Assembly: GCA_003250275.1 (NCBI GenBank)
Contig: QKGW01000330.1
Location: forward strand, 1 to 7,985
Origin: Alphaproteobacteria bacterium
Lineage (GTDB): Bacteria; Pseudomonadota; Alphaproteobacteria; Rhodospirillales; Rhodospirillaceae
Length of the DNA stretch: 7,985 nt
Direction: 5' to 3'
Shown: positions 1 through 5,548 of the stretch, piece by piece
Position numbering within the stretch: position 1 is the stretch's first letter
How the letters are laid out: every line of letters begins with the position of its first letter
Notes under the pieces: model-generated
What the model was told of the DNA's origin: nothing
The model's input: the letters and a program-made list of their open reading frames with translations, nothing else
Database searches by the model: none
Made by a program: the position numbers and the translations under genes

Positions 1-99
1 ATCCCCGACATGACGCAATGGCAGGGCAAGCGCGCCCAGGTCGGCAAGCCGGTGCCGCCGGGCTTCCCGCGCAACCTGCGCTTCGGCTTCGACGCCTGA
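1..99 (+). CDS. 3' end of an unidentified protein-coding gene (partial)
   Basis: Frame 1 is open from the first base to a TGA at 97-99 and gives the last 32 residues of a protein whose start lies outside the window. Nearly every codon ends in C or G, as in the neighbouring real genes, so this is very likely genuine coding sequence. The visible tail is rich in Pro, Gly, Arg and Phe (it ends NLRFGFDA) and has no hydrophobic segment, so it looks like a soluble C-terminus. I do not recognise the family and assign no function. The next gene starts 59 bases downstream on the same strand; no terminator-like hairpin is evident between them, so the two could be co-transcribed. Confidence 0.7.
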   Translation: MPDMTQWQGKRAQVGKPVPPGFPRNLRFGFDA

Positions 100-142
100 G
101 CTCGCGGCCTGCCTTGCGTCGTCATGGCCGGGTTTGACGGAC

Positions 143-154
143 GGAGGGGGAGGG
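143..154 (+). promoter_or_regulatory. Purine-rich ribosome binding site deciding a GTG start
   Basis: The run GGAGGGGGAGGG ends four bases before the GTG at 159. It supports GTG as the start rather than the in-frame ATG at 177, which has no comparable Shine-Dalgarno sequence at normal spacing. Confidence 0.65.
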
Positions 155-158
155 ACGC

Positions 159-779
159 GTGACGGTTCTCTACGGCATGGACCTGTTCGGCACCGCGGTG
201 TTCGCGGTGTCGGGTGGGCTGCTCGCGGCGCGCAAGCGGTACGACATCTTCGGCTTTCTCGTCGTCGCGATGGCGCCGGCGATCGGCGGCGGTACGGTGC
301 GCGACGTCGCGCTCGGTGCGCTGCCGGTGTTCTGGGTGGCGGACGGCAACTATCTGCTCGTCACCCTCGCGGCCGCGGTCGCGACCTTCTTCTTCGCCCG
401 CCGGATCGAGCGCTACGGCCAAGCGCTCGTCGTCGCCGATGCCTTCGGCCTCGCGCTCTTCGCCGTGGTCGGCGCGCAGAAGGCGCTCGCGTTCGGCGCG
501 GAACCCTTGATCGCGATCGCGATGGGGGCGATCACCGCCTCGGGCGGCGGCATCCTGCGCGACGTGCTGTGCCGCGAGGAACCCTTGATCCTCCGCCGCG
601 AGATCTACGCCACCGCGGCGATCCTCGGTTCGGCGGCGTTCGTCGGAATGATCGCCGAGACCGGCGACCGCGTCGCTTCGCTCGTCACCGGCTTTCTCGT
701 CGCGTTGCTGCTGCGCATCGTCGCGATCCGGCGCAACCTCTCCCTGCCGGTCTACTCCGGCGACGACGACGCCAAATGA
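159..779 (+). CDS. TRIC/UPF0126-family inner-membrane protein (YicG-like)
   Basis: This 206-residue, very hydrophobic protein probably has about seven membrane helices. It shows the two-fold internal repeat of the family: a glycine-rich GGGTVRD motif at residues 43-49 and a matching GGGILRD motif at 129-135, each followed by a short acidic or polar stretch. These paired motifs are the hallmark of the UPF0126 / trimeric intracellular cation channel-like family (E. coli YicG and YadS). Members are small inner-membrane channels or transporters; monovalent cation conductance is reported for some prokaryotic TRIC proteins, and Pfam links the family to glycine transport. The length is normal for the family. 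The GTG start is chosen for its Shine-Dalgarno sequence. The C-terminus ends in a polar GDDDAK tail. The gene converges on the MFS gene and its stop abuts a terminator hairpin. Family assignment is firm; the substrate is unknown, and nothing ties it to the sugar-uptake operon. Confidence 0.9.
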   Translation: MTVLYGMDLFGTAVFAVSGGLLAARKRYDIFGFLVVAMAPAIGGGTVRDVALGALPVFWVADGNYLLVTLAAAVATFFFARRIERYGQALVVADAFGLALFAVVGAQKALAFGAEPLIAIAMGAITASGGGILRDVLCREEPLILRREIYATAAILGSAAFVGMIAETGDRVASLVTGFLVALLLRIVAIRRNLSLPVYSGDDDAK

Positions 780-807
780 AAAAGGCCCGGAGCGATCCGG
801 GCCTTTT
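780..807. terminator. Bidirectional rho-independent terminator between convergent genes
   Basis: A perfect 11-bp stem (780-790 with 797-807) encloses a 6-base loop, AGCGAT. The stem is GC-rich at its core (GGCCCGG/CCGGGCC) with A/T pairs at its base. Read on the plus strand it ends in four T; on the minus strand it ends in five T. It starts directly at the stop codon of the TRIC-like gene and lies 22 bases past the stop of the MFS gene, so it can end transcripts from both sides. Confidence 0.88.
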
Positions 808-828
808 CGTTTCGGTATCGGCGGGCGA

Positions 829-2154
829 TCAGATCACCGCTTCCTCGGCGAGGACCGCGTCGCGCAGCGCCGTCTTCTTGACCTTGCGGTCGAGCGCAAC
901 GAGCGCCAGCAGGGTCAGCGCCGCGGCGCCCGAGAGATACCAGCCCACCGCGCCGAGACCGTAGGTGCGGGCGAGGGTGGTGGCGATGTAGGGCGCGAGC
1001 GAAGCGCCGAAGATGCCGCCGAGGTTGAAGGTCATCGACGCGCCGGTGTAGCGCACCGACACCGGGAACGGCTCGGCGAGCGCGGTGCCGAGCGGGCCGT
1101 AGGTGAAGCCCATCAACGCGAAGCCGATCGCGAGGAACAGGAACACGCCGAAGGTGCTGCCCGAACCGAAGATCGGCTCGACGACGAAGCCGAACGCGGT
1201 GATCGCCACGGTGGTCCACACCAGGGTGCGGGCGTAGCCGAAGCGGTCGGCGAACAGCGCCGAAACCGGGATCATCAGGCCGAAGAACACCACGCCGCCC
1301 ATCTGCATCGGCAGGAAGGTGGACTTGGTGTAGCCGAGGGCGTTGGTGCCCCAGTTCAGCGCGAACACCGTCATGATGTAGAACAGCACGAAGGTCGAGA
1401 TCGCGCCGAGAGTGCCGAGCAGGAGAAGCATCTTCTGCTCCTTCAGCACCTTGGCGAACGGCACCTTGACGCGCTCCTGGCGCTCGATGGCGCGCTGGAA
1501 GTCCGGGGTTTCGGCAAGCGAGAGACGGATCCACAGGCCCATGCCGACGAGCACCGAGGAGGCGATGAACGGCACGCGCCAGCCCCAGGCGAGGAAGTGC
1601 GCGTCGTCGAGCAGCGCCGCGAGGGTGATGAAGCTGCCGTTGGCGAGGATGAAGCCGATCGGCGCGCCGAGCTGCGGGAACATGCCGTACCAGGCGCGCT
1701 TGCCGGGAGGCGCGTTCTCGGTGGCGAGCAGCACCGCGCCGCCCCATTCGCCGCCGAGGCCGAGGCCCTGGCCCATGCGGCAGAGCGCGAGCAGCAGCGG
1801 CGCGACCAGGCCGACCGAGTGGTAGGTCGGCAGCAGGCCGATCGCCACGGTCGAGAGACCCATGGTCATCAGTGCCGCGACCAGGGTCGCCTTACGGCCG
1901 ATCTTGTCGCCGAAGTGGCCGAACACCGCCGCGCCGAACGGCCGTGCGAAGAACGCGATCGAGAACGTCGCGAGCGACTGCAACACCGCCGAGGTCGGAT
2001 CGCCGGCGGGGAAGAACAGCTTCGGGAATACGATGACCGCCGCGGTGGCGTAAATGTAGAAATCGAAGAACTCGATCGTCGTGCCGATCAGACTGGCGAA
2101 CAGCACCCGCCCCGCGGAGTTTCTCGGGGCCGGCAGATCCCGGACTTGGGTCAT
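829..2154 (-). CDS. MFS transporter, metabolite:H+ symporter (MHS) family
   Basis: This 441-residue protein has about 12 membrane helices, the usual size for the MHS branch of the major facilitator superfamily (ShiA, KgtP, ProP and YhjE relatives). Visible landmarks are the first helix ending in TTIEFFDFYIY (25-35), the MFS loop motif GHFGDKIGRK (79-88) between helices 2 and 3, the family-typical GLGLGGEWGGAVLLATE stretch (about 130-146), GWRVPF (191-196), a second-half loop FADRFGY (301-307) and RYTGAS (368-373). It should sit in the inner membrane and import an organic acid, osmolyte or similar small metabolite with protons; the sequence does not reveal which. The ATG start is preceded by AGAGGA (2160-2165, minus strand) at good spacing. 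It is transcribed divergently from the DeoR-type regulator across 227 bp, so co-regulation is possible. It ends at the shared terminator. Family certain, substrate unknown. Confidence 0.93.
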   Translation of the reverse strand: MTQVRDLPAPRNSAGRVLFASLIGTTIEFFDFYIYATAAVIVFPKLFFPAGDPTSAVLQSLATFSIAFFARPFGAAVFGHFGDKIGRKATLVAALMTMGLSTVAIGLLPTYHSVGLVAPLLLALCRMGQGLGLGGEWGGAVLLATENAPPGKRAWYGMFPQLGAPIGFILANGSFITLAALLDDAHFLAWGWRVPFIASSVLVGMGLWIRLSLAETPDFQRAIERQERVKVPFAKVLKEQKMLLLLGTLGAISTFVLFYIMTVFALNWGTNALGYTKSTFLPMQMGGVVFFGLMIPVSALFADRFGYARTLVWTTVAITAFGFVVEPIFGSGSTFGVFLFLAIGFALMGFTYGPLGTALAEPFPVSVRYTGASMTFNLGGIFGASLAPYIATTLARTYGLGAVGWYLSGAAALTLLALVALDRKVKKTALRDAVLAEEAVI

Positions 2155-2200
2155 TCTCTTCCTCTTAATGAGACTGGCTTGAAACTAATCGGATGAGACG

Positions 2201-2228
2201 ATCTATAGGAACGCAACGTTTTTATCAA
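2201..2228 (-). promoter_or_regulatory. Candidate promoter of the MFS gene
   Basis: Read on the minus strand, TTGATA (2223-2228) matches the -35 consensus at five of six positions. It is followed after 15 bases by TATAGA (within 2201-2207), a four-of-six -10 match. The spacing is shorter than the ideal 17, which lowers confidence. It would start transcription roughly 40 bases upstream of the MFS ATG. Confidence 0.4.
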
Positions 2229-2274
2229 TAGCGATTCGCGGAATGGCTGCGCAGCGATTCTGCATAGCGTTTCG
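2228..2274. repeat. Three direct repeats of ATAGCGATTCG type, candidate operator
   Basis: ATAGCGATTCG occurs at 2228-2238, GCAGCGATTCT at 2251-2261 and ATAGCGTTTCG at 2264-2274. The first and third differ at one base; the middle copy keeps the core AGCGATTC. Start-to-start spacings are 23 and 13 bases. The first copy touches the candidate -35 box of the MFS promoter. Repeated short sites in a divergent control region beside a DeoR-family gene fit a multi-site repressor operator. That role is inferred. Confidence 0.45.
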
Positions 2275-2328
2275 GCGCGATATGGAAAGTGTCGCAATCC
2301 CTTCATCGAAGGTTCACCCTGCTTTCAC

Positions 2329-2349
2329 ACGAAAATCTGTAGCTTTCGT
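2329..2349. promoter_or_regulatory. Inverted repeat ACGAAA-N9-TTTCGT, candidate regulator operator
   Basis: Two perfect 6-base half-sites, ACGAAA (2329-2334) and TTTCGT (2344-2349), are separated by nine bases and lie about 33 bases upstream of the regulator's GTG. Position and symmetry fit an autoregulatory binding site. CGAA/TTCG half-sites occur in operators of GlpR-type regulators, so the DeoR-family product of the next gene is the obvious candidate ligand. This is unproven. Confidence 0.4.
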
Positions 2350-2371
2350 CCGCGCATGACTGAGTGCGAAC

Positions 2372-2376
2372 GGAGG
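2372..2376 (+). promoter_or_regulatory. Ribosome binding site for the GTG-started DeoR regulator
   Basis: GGAGG lies five bases before the GTG at 2382, the best-placed Shine-Dalgarno sequence. The protein then begins MNFSPRQ directly before the HTH domain, as in GlpR homologues. Confidence 0.7.
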
Positions 2377-2381
2377 CTTAG

Positions 2382-3152
2382 GTGAACTTTTCCCCACGTC
2401 AGAGCGAGATTCTTCAGGCCGTTCGCGACGAGGGGTTCGTCAGCGTCGAGGCGCTTGCTGCGCACTACGAGGTCTCGCCGCAAACCATCCGCCGCGACAT
2501 CAACACGCTTTGCGATCATGGCCTCCTGCGCCGCCAGCACGGCGGCGCGGCGCTACCGACGAATTTCCGCAACGCCGCGTTCGAGGACCGCGAGGTTCTC
2601 CAGGTCGAGGAGAAATCCCGCATCGCTTGCGCGGCGGCGGCGTTGATCCCCGACCACGCGTCGCTGTTTCTCGGCATCGGCACCACCACCGCCGCGGTGG
2701 CGCGAGCGCTGATCGGCCACGAGAGCCTGCGCGTCGTCACCAATAACCTCGAAGTGGCGGAGTTCCTTTGCCGCAACCCGAGCTTCGAGGTGATCCTCGC
2801 GGGCGGGCGGGCACGCAACCGCGAACGCGATTTCATCGGCGAGAGCGCGCTCGCGGTGTTCCGCGATATCCGCGTCGAATACGGCGTGTTCGGCGTCGGC
2901 GGCATCGATCCCGACGGCAGCCTCCGCGACTTCGATTTCGACGAAGTGCGCCTCAGCCGCCTGATCGTCGAAAACTCGACCAAACCGATCGCGGTGGCGG
3001 ACCACACCAAGGTGCGTCTCGCGCCGACGGTACGCTTCGCCGGGCTCGGCGAACTTCACGCGCTGGTGACCGACCGGCCGCTGCCCGGCGAACTCGCGGC
3101 GCTGGCGGCGCGGGAAGGGGTCGAACTGGTGATCGCGGAGGAGGTGGCATGA
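2382..3152 (+). CDS. DeoR-family transcriptional repressor, GlpR-like
   Basis: This 256-residue regulator has the standard DeoR layout. An N-terminal winged helix-turn-helix (about 4-56) contains the family signature VSPQTIRRDINTL (31-43) and HGGAALP (53-59). A C-terminal effector domain (about 75-235) shows IGTTTAAVA (99-107), VVTNNLEVA (118-126), ILAGG (138-142), GIDPDGS (174-180) and DHTK (207-210). The HGGAALP and VTNN...AGG...GIDxDGS pattern closely follows E. coli GlpR, and length is normal. DeoR proteins usually repress sugar or polyol operons and release DNA on binding a phosphorylated sugar. Residue 98 is Gly where GlpR has Asp before IGTT, which may alter effector binding. The gene is first in the operon and overlaps the ATPase gene by ATGA, so it probably controls the ABC transporter, itself and perhaps the divergent MFS gene. 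The family is certain; the effector is unknown. Confidence 0.94.
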   Translation: MNFSPRQSEILQAVRDEGFVSVEALAAHYEVSPQTIRRDINTLCDHGLLRRQHGGAALPTNFRNAAFEDREVLQVEEKSRIACAAAALIPDHASLFLGIGTTTAAVARALIGHESLRVVTNNLEVAEFLCRNPSFEVILAGGRARNRERDFIGESALAVFRDIRVEYGVFGVGGIDPDGSLRDFDFDEVRLSRLIVENSTKPIAVADHTKVRLAPTVRFAGLGELHALVTDRPLPGELAALAAREGVELVIAEEVA

Positions 3153-4240
3153 GCACGCTCCGTCTCGAAGGCGTGGAAAAGCATTTCGGCGGCGTGCGCG
3201 TGCTCGAACGCCTCGACATCGCGGTCGAGAGCGGCGAGTTCCTGGTGTTGCTCGGGCCCTCCGGGTGCGGCAAGACCACCGCGCTCCGGATCATCTCCGG
3301 CCTTGAGGAGGCGAGCGGCGGACGGGTGCTGATCGACGGGCGCGACGTCACCCGCGCGGCACCTTCGGCTCGCGGCGTCTCGATGGTCTTCCAGTCCTAC
3401 GCCCTGTTCCCGCATCTCAGCGTCGCCGAGAATATCGTCTTCGGCCTCAAGGTGCGGCGCGTGGCGCGCGCCGAGCGCGACCGCCGCCTGAAGCGCGTCG
3501 CTGAAATGGTCGGGCTTGCAGACCTCCTCGACCGCAAGCCCGCGCAGTTGTCCGGTGGGCAGCGCCAGCGCATCGCGCTCGCCCGTGCGGCGGCGGCGGA
3601 ACACCCGCTGTGTCTGATGGACGAGCCGCTCTCCAACCTCGACGCCAAGCTCCGCCAGGAGATGCGCGCGGAGATCCGCGCGTTGCAGCAAAGCCTCGGG
3701 ATGACGGTGGTCTACGTTACCCACGATCAGGTCGAGGCGATGAGCATGGCCGACCGCGTGGTGTTGCTGCGCGACGGCCGCGTCGAACAGAGCGGACCGC
3801 CCGCCGAACTCTACGCCCGCCCGGAAACCACTTTCGTCGCCCAGTTCATCGGCGTGCCGCCGATGAACCTGGTCGCGCTCGCCGACGGGCCGCGCGGCGC
3901 GGTGATCTCCGGTTGCGCGCCCGGCGCGGCGGTGCTCGACGGGCCGGGCGAGGGGGTCCTGATGGGGCTGCGCCCCGAACACGTCAGCCTGAGCGAAACC
4001 GGCATTCCGGCGCGTATCGAGGCCGTGGACTATCACGGCGCCGATACCGTCGTTTCGACCCGCATCGGCGATCAGCGTCTGCAGATCCGGATTGCGGGGC
4101 ATTTCGTCGCACCGAAGGACGGCGAGGTTCGCCTCGCGTGGCCGTTCGAGGCGGTGCACCTGTTCGAGGCCGAGAGCGGTCGCCGCGCGGACCTCCCACC
4201 GAAACCTGCGAAAGGAAATCCCCAATGTTCGGTCGTCTGA
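3149..4240 (+). CDS. ugpC: ABC transporter ATPase of carbohydrate-import type (UgpC/MalK-like)
   Basis: This 363-residue protein is the ATP-hydrolysing subunit of a CUT1-type importer, a homodimer on the cytoplasmic face. All motifs are intact: Walker A GPSGCGKT (36-43), Q-loop Gln82, signature LSGGQ (134-138), Walker B LCLMDE with catalytic Glu159, D-loop SNLD (162-165) and switch His192 in VTHDQVEAM. A C-terminal TOBE/OB-fold regulatory domain follows (about 235-345), with GLRPEHV (273-279) typical of UgpC/MalK. The start at 3149 overlaps the regulator stop (ATGA) and has GGAGGAGG (3137-3144) upstream. The last codons overlap the binding-protein gene by 16 bases and give a short Pro/Lys-rich tail of about 17 residues that also encodes that gene's ribosome binding site. 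The UgpC name reflects best resemblance; such ATPases can serve several sugars. Confidence 0.93.
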   Translation: MSTLRLEGVEKHFGGVRVLERLDIAVESGEFLVLLGPSGCGKTTALRIISGLEEASGGRVLIDGRDVTRAAPSARGVSMVFQSYALFPHLSVAENIVFGLKVRRVARAERDRRLKRVAEMVGLADLLDRKPAQLSGGQRQRIALARAAAAEHPLCLMDEPLSNLDAKLRQEMRAEIRALQQSLGMTVVYVTHDQVEAMSMADRVVLLRDGRVEQSGPPAELYARPETTFVAQFIGVPPMNLVALADGPRGAVISGCAPGAAVLDGPGEGVLMGLRPEHVSLSETGIPARIEAVDYHGADTVVSTRIGDQRLQIRIAGHFVAPKDGEVRLAWPFEAVHLFEAESGRRADLPPKPAKGNPQCSVV

Positions 4241-5496
4241 GCAAGGCCGCCGCCGTCGGCGCGGTTGCGACGCTGCTGGGTGCCGGGTCGGCATCCGCCC
4301 TGGAACTCACGATGTACTATCCGGTCTCGGTCGGCGGGCCACTGACCAAGGTGGTCGATGGCATGGTCGCCGACTTCGAGAAGGCCAACCCCGACGTCAA
4401 GGTCAACGCGATCTATGCCGGCAACTACGACGACACCCGCGTCAAGGCGCTCGCGGCGCTCAAGGCGGGCCAGCCGGTGCAGCTCTCGGTGCTGTTCTCG
4501 ATCGACGCCTACGACCTGATCGAGCAGGACGCGGTGATCCCGTTCGACGAGGTGGCGAAGTCCGCCGACGACAAGGCGTGGCTGAAGTCGTTCTATCCGG
4601 GTCTGATGGCCAACGGCGTGATCAACGGCAAGACCTGGGGCATTCCGTTCCAGCGTTCGACGATCGTGATGTACTACAACAAGGACGCCTTCCGCGAGGT
4701 CGGCCTCGACCCCAACCATCCGCCGGCGACTTGGAGCGAACTGGTCGCGATGGGTAAGAAGCTGACCAAGGCGGACGGCTCGCGCTGGGGTATCGAGATT
4801 CCCTCGACCGGCTATCCGTACTGGATGTTCGGTGCGCTCGCAAAGCAGAACGGCGAACTCCTGATGAGCGCCGACGGCACCGAGACCCACTTCGACAAGC
4901 CGCAGGTGGTTGAGGCGCTGCAGTTCTGGCGCGATCTCGGCAGCAAGTACAAGGTGATGCCCGAGGGCACCGTGGAGTGGGGCACCCTGCGCCAGCAGTT
5001 CCTCGAGGGCAAGACCGCGATGATGTGGCATTCCACCGGCAATCTCACCGCGGTGAAGAAGGGTGCGAAGTTCGACTTCGGGGTTGCGGTGCTGCCCGCC
5101 AACCGCGAACCCGGCTCGCCGACCGGCGGTGGGAACTTCTATCTGTTCAAGAAGTCGACCCCCGAGGAGCGCGCTGCCGCGCTCAAGCTCGTCAAGTTCA
5201 TGACCGCGCCCGAGCGCGCCGCCGAGTGGAGCATCGCCACCGGCTACATGGGCGTCTCCCCGGCGTCGTATCAGACCTCGGCGCTTCAGAGCTACGCCGC
5301 CGAGTTCCCGCCCGCCGCGGTGGCGCGCGACCAGCTCGAAAACTCGGTCGCCGAGCTTTCCACCTACCAGGGCGGCCGCATCCGCAAGGCGCTCGACGAC
5401 GCGATCCAGGCGGCCCTGACCGGCGCGAAGCCCGCCAAGGAAGCCCTCGGCGAGGCTCAGGCCCAGGCCCAGCGTCTGCTCAAGCCCTACCACTAA
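4225..5496 (+). CDS. Periplasmic solute-binding protein, family 1 (UgpB-like)
   Basis: This 423-residue protein is the substrate receptor of the importer. It has a clear Sec signal peptide: Arg4/Lys7, a hydrophobic core at 8-21 and an ASA site, giving likely cleavage after Ala25. There is no lipobox Cys, so it should be soluble in the periplasm. Recognisable segments shared with E. coli UgpB are GNYDD (67-71), STIVMYYNKDAF (145-156), GLDP..PP.TW (160-170), a GGGNFYLF strand (301-308), ATGYMGVSPASY (338-349) and RIRKAL (385-390); the length is close to UgpB. The family binds glycerol-3-phosphate, glycerophosphodiesters or various sugars. Aligned by eye, several UgpB pocket positions are kept and two are changed (see findings), so the ligand may differ. 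The start overlaps the ATPase gene by 16 bases, preceded by AAAGGA inside that gene. A strong hairpin follows the stop. Family firm, ligand open. Confidence 0.92.
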   Translation: MFGRLSKAAAVGAVATLLGAGSASALELTMYYPVSVGGPLTKVVDGMVADFEKANPDVKVNAIYAGNYDDTRVKALAALKAGQPVQLSVLFSIDAYDLIEQDAVIPFDEVAKSADDKAWLKSFYPGLMANGVINGKTWGIPFQRSTIVMYYNKDAFREVGLDPNHPPATWSELVAMGKKLTKADGSRWGIEIPSTGYPYWMFGALAKQNGELLMSADGTETHFDKPQVVEALQFWRDLGSKYKVMPEGTVEWGTLRQQFLEGKTAMMWHSTGNLTAVKKGAKFDFGVAVLPANREPGSPTGGGNFYLFKKSTPEERAAALKLVKFMTAPERAAEWSIATGYMGVSPASYQTSALQSYAAEFPPAAVARDQLENSVAELSTYQGGRIRKALDDAIQAALTGAKPAKEALGEAQAQAQRLLKPYH

Positions 5497-5506
5497 GCCT
5501 TGAAAC

Positions 5507-5532
5507 CGGGCCGGTCCTCCGGGGCCGGCCCG
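5507..5532 (+). other. Strong intercistronic RNA hairpin after the binding-protein gene
   Basis: 5507-5517 pairs with 5522-5532 in an 11-bp, almost all G-C stem (one G-U pair) with a TCCG tetraloop. It lies 10 bases after the binding-protein stop and 16 bases before the permease ATG. No T-run follows, so it is not a standard terminator. Such hairpins commonly protect the upstream message from 3' exonucleases, raising binding-protein level over permeases; that role is inferred here. Confidence 0.65.
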
Positions 5533-5548
5533 CCTTCGGAGAGCGTCG

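Larger units (their letters stand above)
2155..2381. promoter_or_regulatory. Divergent intergenic control region (MFS gene / DeoR-ABC operon)
   Basis: These 227 bases separate the divergent starts of the MFS gene and the regulator gene and are visibly more AT-rich than the coding flanks. They hold a candidate minus-strand promoter, three direct repeats of an ATAGCGATTCG-like motif, a 10-bp palindrome GCTGCGCAGC (2246-2255) and an ACGAAA/TTTCGT inverted repeat. On the plus strand TTGAAA (2179-2184) followed after 17 bases by TCTATA is a weak promoter-like match, about 170 bases upstream of the regulator start. I could not identify a convincing plus-strand promoter closer to it. No ORF here is credible. 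Confidence 0.75.

Noticed and set aside
134..140. TTGACGG as a -35 box for the TRIC-like gene
   Set aside because: It lies only about 20 bases before the start codon and would leave no room for a -10 box and a leader containing the ribosome binding site.
501..590. A 13-base exact repeat GGAACCCTTGATC at 501-513 and 578-590
   Set aside because: Both copies encode the same short Glu-Pro-Leu-Ile segment in frame inside the TRIC-like gene. Two copies with preferred codons are better explained by protein sequence than by a DNA element.
2244..2264. A sigma-54-like TGGC...TGCA arrangement
   Set aside because: The distance between the GG and GC elements does not match the required 10-base spacing, and the region is better described by the direct repeats.
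3056..4294. A 412-codon minus-strand open frame across the ATPase gene
   Set aside because: It is a shadow of the intact ATPase, has low-complexity Arg/Ala/His-rich composition and no ribosome binding site or family motif.
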